64,000 nucleotides of DNA. It comes from Paraescarpia echinospica (lineage: Eukaryota; Annelida; Polychaeta; Sabellida; Siboglinidae). The DNA lies in the NCBI GenBank assembly GCA_020002185.1, contig CM034541.1, positions 48,052,029 through 48,116,028 on the forward strand, written 5' to 3'. The notes under the pieces are model-generated. The model searched no databases. It was not told the DNA's origin and saw only the letters and a list, made by a program, of their open reading frames with translations. This document shows positions 45,501 to 60,500 of the stretch, piece by piece. Positions within the stretch are counted from its first letter, which is position 1; every line of letters starts with the position of its first letter. The position numbers and the translations under genes are program-made.

Positions 45501-48500
45501 TGGAAGTAACACATGTCATCATACATACACTGGGGGTGAGGAGGTACCGAGTGGAAGTAACACATGTCATCATACATACACTGGGGGTGAGGGGGTACCG
45601 AGTGGAAGTAGCACATGTCATCATACATACACCGAAGATTTCAGCAGCAAATTACTACGTCATCATACATACACCTTCAGTGAGGAGGTACCGAGGAAGT
45701 AACATGTCATCATACATACACTGGGGTGAGGGGGCACCGAGCTTTAGCAAATTACTACGTCATCATACATACACTGTAAGGAGGAGGCACCGAGCCGGAA
45801 GTAGCAATACGTCATCATACATACACTGGGGTGTGAGGGGTACCGAGTGGAAGTAGCACATGTCATCATACATACACTGGGGGTGGGGGGTACCGAGTGG
45901 AAGTAACACATGTCATCATACATACACTGGGGGTGAGGGGGTACCGAGTGGAAGTAACACATGTCATCATACATACACTGGGGTGAGGGGGTACCGAGTG
46001 GAAGTAACACATGTCATCATACATACACTGGGGGTGAGGGGTACCGAGTGGAAGTAACACATGTCATCATACATACACTGGGGGTGAGGGGGTACAGAGT
46101 GGAAGTAACACAGTCATCATACACTGGGGATGAGCGGTACTGAGTGGAAGTAACACATGTCATCATACATACACTGGGGTGAGGTACCGAGCGAAGTAAC
46201 ACATGTCATCATACATACACTGGGGTGAGGGGGTACCGAGGGAAGTAACACATGTCATCATACATACACTGGGGTGAGGGGTACCGAGGGAAGTAGCACA
46301 TGTCATCATACATACACTGGGAGTGAGGGGGTAGCGAGTGGAAGTAACACATGTCATCATATCATACACTGGGGTGAGGGGGTACCGAGTGGAAGTAACA
46401 CATGTCATCATACATACACTGGGGGTGAGAGGGTACCAAACGGAAGCATGTATCATACATACACTGGGGTGAGGGGGTAAGTAAAGTAACACATGTCATC
46501 ATACATATATTGGGGGATGAGAGGGGTGTCCGAGGGGGTGGAAGTAGCACATGTCATCATACATACACTGGGGGTGACAGGGTACAAGTGGAAGTAACAC
46601 ATGTCATACATACACTGGGGTGAGGGGTACCGAGTGGAAGTAGCACATGTCATCATTCATACACTGGGTGTGGGAGGGTACTGAGTGGAAGTAACACATG
46701 TCATCATACATACACTGGGGGTGAGGGGGTACCGAGTGGAAGTAACACATGTCATCATACATACACTGGGGGTGAGGGGGTACGGAGCGGAAGTAGCACA
46801 TGTCGTCATACATACACTGGGGGTGACAGGGTACCGAGCGGAAGTAACACATGTCATCATACATACACTGGGGGTGACAGGGTACCGAGCGGAAGTAACA
46901 CATGTCGTCATACATACACTGGGGGTGAGGGGGTACCGAGTGGAAGTAGCACACAAAACAGCTGTTGCAAACACTCTAAGTTCAGTGCCTCTCACGTGTC
47001 CAACTGGAGAGCTGCTCCAGCTGCCACAGGAAGCAAGAACTAGTCTGACAGCTTTTAGTGTCTCAATCGAAACATGCTGGCAAAGTGGTGTGAAAGAAGT
47101 TTCTGAAGTTTTGCAACATCAGCTGGTGCAATTGGCCCCCGGTCTACTTGACTGACACCCGAACATGGTAACCACGCCCCACCTCGTCCATTAACTACCA
47201 CCATTGTTTGTGGGTCGAGTGTTATCATTCACTGAAAGTCATGCCTTCGTATTGGTCACACTAAAGATACGGTACAGTCCATCTAATTGTTATTATCATA
47301 AAAAACATGTTGTATAGAATCAACTTCTTCTAATCTATCATCTTGATGACTGAAATGAAATGTGTTTCAATGAATTACAAATTAGTTACCCGCAACAGCG
47401 AACCGGGTATTAAGCTGCACAGGCCTAGTCTGCACATGACACAAAAATAGCTGTCTGGGTCACAGTGCTTCATGTTTAAAAAATGGGCCAAGTGGCCCTG
47501 AAGTCCTTTGGAGTAATACGTCTATATGTGACCCCGGCTGACCAAATGAGTGATAAGTCGGAAAAATTGTAACATTGTTTTCTTACATCCTTGTAAAGGT
47601 TTGGTAGGGTGCTTTACACGGTTTCAAAAAATATGACTGCTACAAAAATTGGCAAAGTTATGGAGCATTGAACATGGTAGGGATCAAAAAGTGAAAATGA
47701 AGAAAACGGCTGTTGAAGTTTTACATTATATATGCAAATGGATTGCATGGAAATATTACATGCACAACATTCAAATGTGGCACACAGTATGTAATATGTA
47801 TGTTATGTTGCAATGATACACTGGAAGTACAAATGTGCTGCTACAAAGACTTATCAAGTTATGCCAGATTATGTCTTCATGTGTAAAACTAAGAGGACAG
47901 ATTATCTGAGAGCAAAAGGTAGACTCACTGTTTGACACAGTTTAAAACCTACAGGCAACTGTCCAGTTTAACAGGGGTCTAGTGGCTTAATGCTGTCTGT
48001 TGACACAAGCTACTGCCAGTGACCAATTACAGATTAGTCACAGTTTCCATCAAACAATAGCAGGCAGAGAATCTTAGCTCCACAGCTGGGTGTAATACAC
48101 AACCAAAGCCACCACTGATTCATGGTCAAGTAGATTAGCCCAATGCACCAACTAAAACAATACACAACACTGTGAGTGACAGTGTCCAGAGTGAGGCCTA
48201 AGCAGTGTCCTCATTGCTGAATAGATCAATTAAACCTGCCAAGTGGGTGACATTCTGCACAAGTGTTCATTAATCCTTAGTGAGGGTTCAGAACACCAGA
48301 CTGACCACATACCTAAACAAAGCGAATGTAATAGGTGAAGAACAGGCAGTGTTCAAATAGGGGTATTGGTTGAATTGTATTTGTCTCAATGCAAAAGGCT
48401 TTATTTGCCTTCATCAATTATAAGAAAGCATTTGATTTAGTAGACCGGTCCTCCCTGTGGTCTAAGATAATTTCATACGGTATTAATGGTATTGTGTTGA

Positions 48501-51500
48501 AAGTTGTATACAACATATACAAAAATGGGTCAGCTGGACAGTGATAGACCGTTTGAAATTGAAGCCTTTGTAAAACTTTTGTTTCGACTTCACCGAAGGC
48601 GGTGTCCTGCTGTCAGAACTTCGAAGGTGTTACTCACCTAACTTACAAATATATAGGGAGCTAATGGAGAGGCCCATCATAATCCATAGCACTACAAAAT
48701 GAAGTATCTGAAAGTCACACTTCATATACTGAGTGACACATCTCGTACTGTCTCTCTGCACTGTCGCAATGTCCAATAGTTTCCTATCACAACCCTCGTG
48801 TACAATATACCAAAGCTATATATTTCTAACACCACAACATATGTATTATCATTGGATAGGTAATTGAATAATCTTTCAGATGAATGCAACTTGTAGCAGC
48901 AGAAAATGAAGCATACAAAAGTTTCTGCCCGGCATAAATCAAACAACCCTGTAGGTAATTATTAATCAAATGTTTTTTGGTGAATCATAGTTACAGATCA
49001 TTAAGGGTTATGATGGAAGTAAAATGTTTACATGTTTACTGTTCACTTAAAAAAAACAGCTCCACAGAACTAATTATAGTTATTGTTAAGATGTTTAACC
49101 TAGTTCCATTATCTGACATTGTGCCAACAGATTGGTGTATTGGGATCAAGCAGTAGCAGAGCAGTTTTATAATAATAATAATCCACAAGTTAAGTGGCAG
49201 TGATCTTCCTTTTATTATTCATGTGATGTTTATTGTGAGCAGGGCGGACAAATGGTTATCATACGTAGGTACAGAAAGAAACTAAAATTGTCTATAAAAA
49301 GAACCACATGCCTAAACAAAGCGAATGTAATAGGTGAAGAACAGGCAGTGTTCAGATAGGGGTATTGGTTGAATTGTATTTTTTTATTGTGCCTTAACTA
49401 TGTCAACTCTTCTAATGGTTGACATTTAGTTGTTTCAGGTGTCAACTATATTGTGAATCTGTAATTATTAGTCTATATTGATACAATTGATTTATACAGT
49501 ACCATGTCTACACAAGGCATGGCAAGCGTAAACAGAACAGTAGAATGCATTTGATATAAATAAAGTGTAGGATATTTCACTCTATAGTTGTCCAGAATAT
49601 TAATTTTCTATGTTTGTCACCTACAGGTGACAGAATATTAATTTTCTATGTTTGTCACCTACAGGTTTCTACAGACAATACATCTTTAACCAATAGACAC
49701 CACAGTCACACCATTTTATAATAATTAAATGAACATCAAAAATAAACACAACTTGCAATTATAGAAAATCAATAGTTTTGAAGATACAGTTTAAAAGTGT
49801 TAGGCAACTGTTCAGTCTAACAGGGGTCAAGTATGTCTACTCTGCCTGGGTGCTGTGACCAATTAAAGATTAGTCAAGGTCTCAATGGACTGGGCTGTAG
49901 AGATTAGTCACACTGCTGACTTTGTGGCACATTAAACAAAATCTACCGTTGGGGGTGGTCTCAAGGGCCCTTCTCAAAACTACATCACTAGATAATGTAA
50001 AACTTTTGCACTTTGGGGGCCCCTTAGAATGATTCAATCAAATACAGATTTCTTGTATATAGTGGCAGCACCCTAAGATACATCTATGCAAAATTAGAAA
50101 AAAAGTTGCTGAACAGTTTTTGACAAAATAGGCCAAATGTTACATTTTTACCAGTTTTGGGGTCCTTGGAGGCCCTAGGGAGCCCTTAAAATGATTCAAT
50201 CAAATACAGATTTCTCGTGCATAGTGGCAGTGCCCCAAGATGTCTATGCAAAATTAGAGAAAAAGTTGCTGAACGGTTTCTGAGATACGGCAGCTAACGG
50301 CAGACGGCGGACGGCGGAAGCAGAGTGATGGCAATAGTCCCTTGGACCTTCGGCCAAAGGACTAAAAAACCAGGCAAGCGATTTATCGCTCGCCTAAATA
50401 CGCCACAAAATTTAGCGTGAGCGATTAATTAGTTTTATTTTTATCCGCTAGGTGGCATTCCTGTTTGTCCATCTGGTGACGCCACTGCCCAGTTATGCCA
50501 CAATGCAAATTGAGGCTAGCCGTGCCATAACGGTATGCATTACGTAAGATTAATTCGATCGGGTCAATTCGGGACATCAAGCGTTGGCACAGATTGAAAA
50601 GTTGCATGCTAATAAAACATTTGAGACAGGAAGTACTAGCGATGATGTTACAGAAAATGACAGCAGTGTAATGACGCTGATGATTAAGTTAATTTGTTTA
50701 TGAGACGGACACTAGTTGGTGTTGGCATCGCGGCTACCGCCGCACACCCATGACCCGAGCAGGGATTGTGCCAACGCTGATTTACAAGACAAGAACAGAC
50801 TTTCTTTCAAACAAATGGGTGTATATTTTGCCACTAGAGGGCACCACATGCAGCAGGTCTGGTGACACGAGTGGTGATGGCAATTAGCAAGAGCGATAAT
50901 TGTTGTGATTTTGGCAGAAATACACAATATACTTTAATAGGAAGATTCCACAGTAATTGCGTTTACAAACCCACAGATTGAAAAACAACAGACGATATGA
51001 GTCAAACTGACCTCATTTCTCAAACATCACATTTTAAAAGCTTGTCTAAAAATTTGCAATAAATAAAAAACTACTGAACACATTTAAACAAAAAAGGCAT
51101 AATTTTATACCTTATAATCAGTGAAATCCATTTGTTTCTGTCCACCCACCTAGTACGTCCGCAGTGGCCTGTATCACGCAGCTGTACATGGCTGTCACCA
51201 TTCTCTGAGGCTGGGCCTGGAACGCCCGCCGACACCCTTCCTTCACACTGGACATCAACTGACCAGTGTATGCCCGCATGCTTGACCGCGTCACCAGATC
51301 GACACCGTCAGCATCCGACACACCATCAACATCGCCCGACGTGTCATCGCCAACTGATTCAGTGTCATTGGACTGAGCGACTAGTATGTTTTCAACGGCG
51401 AAACAGATGCCTCTCATTGGCTCCTCACAAAGAGGCCCCGCGTCTGTTGCCAGCTGGAAACCATTGATGATGCCCTGTTGGACATCCCATAATGCTAACT

Positions 51501-54500
51501 TGGATTCACTGCTCTCGTCCTTTTCCACGCAGTCCCATAACGATGACCACTCATTCCCGTCCGCTCGGTTCAACAGGATATTTGGCCCGACAAGCCGGGG
51601 CCCGAACGCCCATATCTTATCAACATCCTCCTCCGCCCAATCTTCACTCCGGGCTAACACTGCAATGAGCCTCTCTTTGAAATCACTGACTCTCCCTGAC
51701 ATATGCGCAGTCAAACACCCTCTGTGTCGGTCCAGTTTTCTCCCGGAGAACCGACCGAGGATTTTTAATACATCGGAGCTCTCTTCCATGAGTTTCGTTG
51801 CATCTTCCGGAAGTGGAATAGCCCGGATCTTAAGATGACACACGCCACCACCGATGTCAATGACACGCCTGTCATCATCGGTAGGTGTTGCTTGGTTCTG
51901 CCAAGTGTTCGGTTTAGACGGTTGAGTTTGTTCCTGGATCACTTCGTTTAGTATATCTGTCGTAGGAGGGAGAATGATCGTTTCTCGGAATGGAACAATT
52001 GGAGCCGATATGTTCACCTCAACCTTCGCAAATCTGAAAACAATGGCCGCTTATGTCAACGTCATGTTAGAATGACGACTTATCAGGTCAATGAAAAGTT
52101 ATTTGTTCTTGGGTGGTAATTTCACAAAGGTATGAGTCTGTAAAAAAATACATCTAAGTGTCTAGTTTCTCAGTAGCCTTCGGTCATTTCTCGACTGGAC
52201 ATAGATAAAAACACGTCAGACAATGTGTTCAGCCTAAAAGAACTGCAACCATAGATATTTTGCCATAGGTATGTTTACTATTCTAACTACATAAACTGGA
52301 AACAATAATAATAATGAAAAATAGTTAAATGCTAAAAGTGGTTAGTTAAATTATTGAGTATGTAAATAAATAAATTTGCCAAAAACATGACACATATATA
52401 ACACTCTCTTTCACATTTGCTAAAGATGTTAGTTAAAATATATCCTTTAGCTGAATGGGAGCAACATTACTTAACGGAACAGGAACGAGAGATGGACAAG
52501 AGTGACACCTGGTGGTGAGATCTTCGAGACACTTCTGTAGGTGGATCTCTCCGGCGGCGACTATCACATGTTCCCCCGTCTCCTGGACCAGGACTTGGAC
52601 ACATGCGTCTGCTTGGTTGAGGAGCCTCAGTCCGGCCATCAACGCACTCATGTCTCCTGTAACATATACGTGATGTAACGTAACATTTGACCCGCCGCAG
52701 TGAAATGGGTATTGAGTCCCACTGCACACGAGCTAAAATTAGATGTCTATGTCAGGTCCCATCTATGTTGCGATTTTGGCAGAAATGCCTACTTAAACCT
52801 TTCAATGCCCAGTTTATTTTCCTCGAGAAATAATCGCAAACTAAGAAAATGTCTGCATTCACAAACACACGTTAAGAAATTGTAGACGATATGACTCAAG
52901 ATGACTTCATTTTTCAAAATGTCACTTTTTAAAGTAATGCTTAAATTTTAGCATACAAAATTAATGAAGATCTTTGAATAAGAGAGGAACCATTTTTAAG
53001 CTCATGGTCATCCAAAATGGTGCAAAACTCGATTTTACAATTTTGTGACTTAATACCCACTTCGCTGCGGCAGGTCACATGTTGTTCTTCCAATTTCAGG
53101 GTGAAAAAAGTAATGGGATGTTCATATGGGAGTGTGCAGTCACACATAAAAAAGGAAGCTAACTTGTGTGTTTCGGCTCAACAGCGACGCGCAGTATCGG
53201 CGTAGCCTCGAAGAACATCTCGGTGAAGGCGGGGCAGGCTAGGGTGCTGGATACAGTGGCTGAGTTGATGATGTCATCCGACAGTCCTCCAAGTCCTGGC
53301 AACACAACACATCTCTTGCTGAATGTCTTCATCAAATTGAGAATTGAATGATAATAACTGTTCGTCTTGGTACTTCTATGAACAAAATTTTGGTTTCCTT
53401 ACGGACGGCGTCGAAAGTTTGCAAAGTTAAGAAAAGTTATTTGTTTTGCATTGGTTCAACCCCCCCCCCACTAATATATGGTGTAGAATTTGCAATCTAT
53501 GTGATTCAAAGTCAATCTGCATTATCATGTTTTGCTTGCTAGGTGGAGCCACTGTAGTAATTTATTTCCCTATGATACGGGGTGACGACTAAAGCACTTC
53601 ACACAATAATTCGTAACATATTTTTAGACTTTGCAACTTATGCAATGAACTGAAATTCAGGAGGTTTGGTTCTTCTTCTGGTTGTCGAAACGCAGAAAGT
53701 AAGTTAACTTCATAGTTACCTACAGGAGACAACTGCAATCAGCAGACATTTGTTTACAAACAGAATTCCTGGTTAATGTACTGCATCTTACTGGTATTAC
53801 ATTCAACCAGCTGGATATGACTACAATGATAACTGATTACAACAACCTGTTGCCAAATTACAATATCAGTTGTAACACGTTACACCATCAGCTCAGCTGT
53901 AATATATTACAATATCAATTATAACTAATATCGACTGTAGCTGATTATAATAATGGTTATACTTGAGATATGTAGTACGGACAAGAATTACACTTTTCCT
54001 TTTTAATGTTTCCAAAGTAAAAATTTATTAATTACACTCATTGCGCAATATTACATAAATGTTTAACCCTTTATAATCCACCCGCAACTGGCCGAGCTGT
54101 CGAGATCCAAAACTACCCATAAATACACTGCACTTTAATGACTAATACATGTGGTGCCCCCTATTGGATACTCATGTACTATGTCATTTTAAAGCTACAC
54201 TAGGGGTATATATCTTGCTTTAAATAAAGTGTTTGAGTTACCGCCTTTTGAAAAAAACACATCGCTGAATGTGCACATGCACTATGAGGAATCATCATGC
54301 GTTTCACTAAAACATGGTGATGGGGTCTAATGGGTTCAAATCAATTAAATCATCACATGACATCTGTAGTTCGCTGTGCCAGAGTGAGAAGGATAGAGTG
54401 AGTTACCGAGGATGTTTCCCGCCGGGACTTCAGGAAGACTCTCCAATTCCCTTCCCATCAACATGTATACGTCAGTCACCGTGGCCCGACCCACGTACCG

Positions 54501-57500
54501 CAGTCCGGCCAACTGATCTGGGGTCAAGGCGGTCACATGGTCAGCCCCATCCACCTGGAATAATAATACAATTATAAACTTTTTTATTATCATTATTTTT
54601 TTATTAAGACCGGATGTACATGTGAAACATTCAGATATACATGTCATGGGTTAAAATAAAAACTACAAATACACATCCCTGAATGTGTACAAGCTTTGAT
54701 TGAAAGCATCGCTGAATGTATCAAAGCTTTGACTGAAAGCATTAAAAATATACATTAATAAGCACAGGGCAAGAAAAAAGGACTAGTAAAATTTTTTAAT
54801 ATAGAACATGACAATAAAAACATCAGCACAATGTTTTATTAGGAATTTAAAATATCACTATTATTATAACATAATAAAGAAACTTATGTTGTGCCAACAA
54901 CAAATAAATTATTACTTTGAAGATGGCCAATGAGCACCGTCTTGCCGCAGGTGCAACTACGTGCAGTGGCAGTGCCCGCTGTAGGGATACACCGAGTTTT
55001 GAACAATCATTTAATATCTCATTTTGTGTAACAAATCTGCAACAAATATTTTAGAGTTTACTACTGTTCTCTATGATTTCGGATTCTCTATGATTTCGGA
55101 TTCTCTATGATTTCGGATTCTCTGTATATACCAACTTCATTAGAAGTTTTTATTTAAACTCTGAGATTGAAACACAAAGGTAACTCTTTCTGAAAACCAA
55201 AAGAATGGATATATTGTATTTTTGCCTGAAACCTTTCATATATTCAATCATTTCAAATGTGACTGAAGCCCGCACCTGTTCAAGGGCCATCAGTGGGTTG
55301 TGTTTGGGCCCAAGAACCAGCAGTTCCTGACCCCGGCGGACTGTACCACTGAACACTCTAGCAAAGGCAATGAACACCTCCTCTGGTTCTACTTCCTTCC
55401 TGTCTTTGCTGACTGCTGCCTCACTCTCGACTGACTGACCAATGGTCAAAGTGTCCGAGGCAGTGTCACTTGGGATAGTTTCACCTACAACAGAAACAAC
55501 ATCAAATTAAAAAAGTAAAAGTAAGTTCTTATATAGCACGGTATCCAGTCCTTAGGACTGCTCAAAGCGCTTTGCACATTAATCCCTCGCAGACCTGTTC
55601 AAATGAACACCATCTCAACTTCTCTGGGAAGCATTCAGCCATGCTGCAATTAATGCATGAAAACTAGTCATACACGTATATTCACCATTATCAATAGCCA
55701 GGTACTCATTCATACAGCTGAGTGAACTGGAGCAATGGAGAGTGAACAAACTTGTCCAAGGTTTGACACGGCAGCATAGGATTTAAACCCGGGTTCTCTC
55801 AATTGAGAATCTAATGCTCTATTGTGCACAACATCTACTAGCAAAAATGCCAATCCTCCAGATGGCAGTAGATACACAGACACACAAGATGGTTTCCGGG
55901 AATAGTCATAAATGATGGTTATCTCGTAAATTTGAACTGTTTATTATGTTAATGCGCATTGGCCTCAACTGATTGGAGTTCCTTGGAACATTTGCAGAAA
56001 ATACGCGTAACTTTATGAACAATTGATTGATGTCTGTCAAATGAACAGTAGGAACCCTGAAACTGGTAAGAATCTTTAAATTAAGGCAAATTTCGAAAAA
56101 ATAAAGGCTTTCAACAAATATAAAATTGCTTCTGGATAAAATTATTGATACATCCTACTTGCATAGAGAAATATGCCAATAGTGAATGACCTTTTTATGA
56201 ATCTCTATTTTACTTAGTTATTAGTTTTCTAATTAATTAAATGATTATTATTTAAAGAAGAATGATAAATCTCATACTCTATTTATTACAATATATATCT
56301 TTAACATTATGTTCGGTTGTGATTCTATTGCTTGCATACAGGCTTTTACAGCAACCATACACATCTATGAATCGGCTGCCCCCGGATGTTTATAACAAAA
56401 TTTCAGTAACCACAAACAAATCTGGGCCTTTAACAACTACCCTGGTGGGAACCCTGTGTACTACACTTGCCTGACTCTCCCATTTTCTCCCCCACTGCAT
56501 CTTCCTGTGCTTTCCTCATCCTCTCCGCGTGTCGTTGCCGGGCAATCTTCCCTCTCTCTGCCAGTTGTTCTGTTGTCAGTTCTCTGGCAAACATAGCACA
56601 CAGGTAGTCAAACGTATGATTTTACGTATCGCGGTGTCTCGTCTTTACGATTGCTTAAAGTCATCCACTAACATTCTCATAACCTCACACGCCAAATCTT
56701 ACTGCAGCTAAAATGAATTTTTTTTACAAAAATACTCAACATGTGATTCTGCTGTATTCTAATACCATTTTATGTTTACTATTAATTAAGATCTCTTTTA
56801 TAACATTAACGTACTTCTAAATAACTTATATTCATGGAGAAAGTGTGCTTCTGTCATGTAATAAATCCCATTACCAAATCGTTGACAGCCATTTACACCT
56901 GTTTGTTAAAACCGGCGTTTTTCTAATTTGGAAACATCATATCTCTAAAACTAATGATGCTACATTAATTAAATTGTTTACTGATGTGTTCCTTGCTATC
57001 TTCTCTATGCAATGTCAAGCAAATATTTTTGATTTTCTTTTTAGCTATGGGGTGAACATGGAGATCATAAAAAATACAGATTTTTTACCAACAAAAGTTA
57101 AATATATTTTTTTTTATTAAATAATAACAATACATAACATATCTCTTCGACATTGCATAGAGTGAGGTGTTGTAAATAAGAAATAGAAATAATTACATTG
57201 ATTACTGCGTTATGGGAAGAGCTAGAATGTTTCCAAATTATGCTATATTTTCCCTATCCGGTGGCCATCTTTGATTGTTGGAAACGGGGGGATCTGACAG
57301 AACAAATTCTGTCTAGCTGCCATCTCTCCTTAATGTGATCTTGTGAAATGAAAACTGTCAACAGGATGCGACACTTTCAATGGTATATCACAGAAATAGT
57401 GTCCTCTGTGAAAAAGCTTCTTAATTAAATGTAACAATGGATTCTGTTTAATGATGGATCTTATTTATGTGTTCACTGTCTTAGTGAAACTGAAACGGTC

Positions 57501-60500
57501 CCCTATTCATTACAATCACAGCTCAAAACTCATGTTTGTCTGTTTGTCCGGATCAAGCAAATTTACCATCAAACAAATGAATCACCTCCGACTGGTTGGT
57601 TGTTCATGGTACAACCGAGCCATCTGCAGTGCGGAAAACTAGAAATTATTAATACATCTAATTTGTTGTCGTTGATTGTGGACAAGTAAGTTTCGAAACT
57701 TAGTTTTTGTGGGACAAGCGAACTATTCTCTGAACAAGTGAATTCTTTATTCAAGTTCAAAAAACAAAATGGTGGTCATGTTGCACCACACTGCAGCCAC
57801 TCACTGGGGTCGGTTCCGTGGTAAATCCTTCCTGTCTACCGACAACATTTTGGAGACATACACAATGACAGGTGCATCCTCAGAGGAACTACAGTCGAGA
57901 AACGCTGAAACAAAATATACAAAAAACATAAATGGCAAACTTTAAAACAATTTTTTCTGGATGATGCGTGTATTGTTAATGATTTGATTAATTTTCTAAA
58001 ATCATAGTGATTTAATTTTTTTTAAATGCAATCTGCACCATCATTGGTTGGGGTAAAACAAATAATTGGACGTAACATGGCCAATAATTCATGCTACTCC
58101 GCCATTGTCTGGGGTAATTATGGAGTGGAGCAGGTGACAAATGTTCCATTTGATGTAAAATTACAACAGATGTGCATATGAAGCATTTCAGGGCAAAACG
58201 CAATTAATGCCAATCTAGGTGAATTCCTGCATATGATAAATTTCTGAATTTAACTCTGTAATAAAGATTTTAACCCTTTCTACAAGCCGCATAGATTTTT
58301 CGATTCTTATCGATTTTGAGATTGACAAACCCTTTTGTCTTGATGCACCTCTGAGCTTGGTTTGTAAGGATTTAGGTGCAAAGGCAGTTACCTTATTATT
58401 ATAAAATATCAGGGAAAACTATTACTCTGATGGTGAACCACAGAAATTATTTTTCTCTAAAAAACTTATACACATCTCATTTTGCCCTGAAGCACTTTAT
58501 GTATTCCGTGGCGTGGTTACCTTTGCGGACATGTTGTGTTTGTGGGGGGAGTGTGTCTGGGTCCATGACAGCGGAGTACAGAAGCTTGTGGACGCGGTCA
58601 GAGGTGATGGCTGTGGCACTGGGCAGCTTTTCTACGACCATTTCTGTCAACAGTGAGGTCGGATCAACACTGACCTGTTCAGAGATCGGTTCATATCCTG
58701 GGTAAAATTGTGTTCATCTGTATAGCATGAAGTTAAATTTAACACAACAGTGACAATAACAACTGTGACGCCTGCGGTCAGGGTGAGTTTGTTACAGCAC
58801 AGGTAACAAACAAGTACTCTAAATATGTCAGCAGTCTAATAACAGTGACAATAACAACTGTGACGCCTGCGGTCAGGGTGAGTTTGTTACAGCACAGGTA
58901 ACAAACAAGTACTCTAAATATGTCAGCAGTCTAATAACAGTGACAATAACAACTGTGACGCCTGCGGTCAGGGTGAGTTTGTTACAGCACAGGTTACAAA
59001 CAAGTACTCTAAATATGTCAGCAGTCTAATAACAGTGACAATAACAACTGTGACGCCTGCGGTCAGGGTGAGTTTGTTACAGCACAGGTAACAAACAAGT
59101 ACTCTAAATATGTCAGCAGTCTAATAACAGTGACAATAACAACTGTGACGCCTGCGGTCAGGGTGAGTTTGTTACAGCACAGGTAACAAACAAGTACTCT
59201 AAATAAGTCAGCAGTCTAATAACAGTGACAATAACAACTGTGACCTGCGGTCAGGGTGAGTTTGTTACAGCACAGGTAACAAACAAGTACTCTAAATAAG
59301 TCAGCAGTCTAATAACAGTGACAATAACAACTGTGACGCCTGTGGTCAGGGTGAGTTTGTTACAGCACAGGTAACAAACAAGTACTCTAAATATGTCAGC
59401 AGTCTAATAACAGTGACAATAACAACTGTGACGCCTGCGGTCAGGGTGAGTTTGTTACAGCACAGGTAACAAACAAGTACTCTAAATAAGTCAGCAGTCT
59501 AATAACAGTGACAATAACAACTGTGACGCCTGTGGTCAGGGTGAGTTTGTTACAGCACAGGTAACAAACAAGTACTCTAAATAAGTCAGCAGTCTAATAA
59601 CAGTGACAATAACAACTGTGACGCCTGTGGTCAGGGTGAGTTTGTTACAGCACAGGTAACAAACAAGTACTCTAAATATGTCAGCAGTCTAATAACAGTG
59701 ACAATAACAACTGTGACGCCTGCGGTCAGGGTGAGTTTGTTACAGCACAGGTAACAAACAAGTACTCTAAATAAGTCAGCAGTCTAATAACAGTGACAAT
59801 AACAACTGTGACGCCTGCGGTCAGGGTGAGTTTGTTACAGCACAGGTAACAAACAAGTACTCTAAATAAGTCAGCAGTCTAATAACAGTGACAATAACAA
59901 CTGTGACGCCTGCGGTCAGGGTGAGTTTGTTACAGCACAGGTAACAAACAAGTACTCTAAATATGTCAGCAGTCTAATAACAGTGACAATAACAACTGTG
60001 ACGCCTGCGGTCAGGGTGAGTTTGTTACAGCACAGGTAACAAACAAGTACTCTAAATAAGTCAGCAGTCTAATAACAGTGACAATAACAACTGTGACGCC
60101 TGCGGTCAGGGTGAGTTTGTTACAGCACAGGTAACAAACAAGTACTCTAAATAAGTCAGCAGTCTAATAACAGTGACAATAACAACTGTGACGCCTGCGG
60201 TCAGGGTGAGTTTGTTACAGCACAGGTAACAAACAAGTACTCTAAATATGTCAGCAGTCTAATAACAGTGACAATAACAACTGTGACGCCTGCGGTCAGG
60301 GTGAGTTTGTTACAGCACAGGTAACAAACAAGTACTCTAAATATGTCAGCAGTCTAATAACAGTGACAATAACAATTGTGACGCCTGCGGTCAGGGTGAG
60401 TTTGTTACAGCACAGGTAACAAACAAGTACTCTAAATATGTCAGCAGTCTAATAACAGTGCAAACAAAACATTTTTGCAACACATTCTTCTCTTTACATT

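Noticed and set aside
44262..47155. Many frames of about 200 codons, for example [15 protein letters not shown] repeats
   Set aside because: The 51-bp array keeps frames open on both strands because its unit length is a multiple of 3; it lies in a confirmed EFL1 intron.
51132..51838. Plus-strand frames of 111 and 150 codons
   Set aside because: Antisense to the long EFL1 exon.
58740..60460. CRISPR-like regular array
   Set aside because: The units are contiguous identical repeats without variable spacers, in an animal gene intron.
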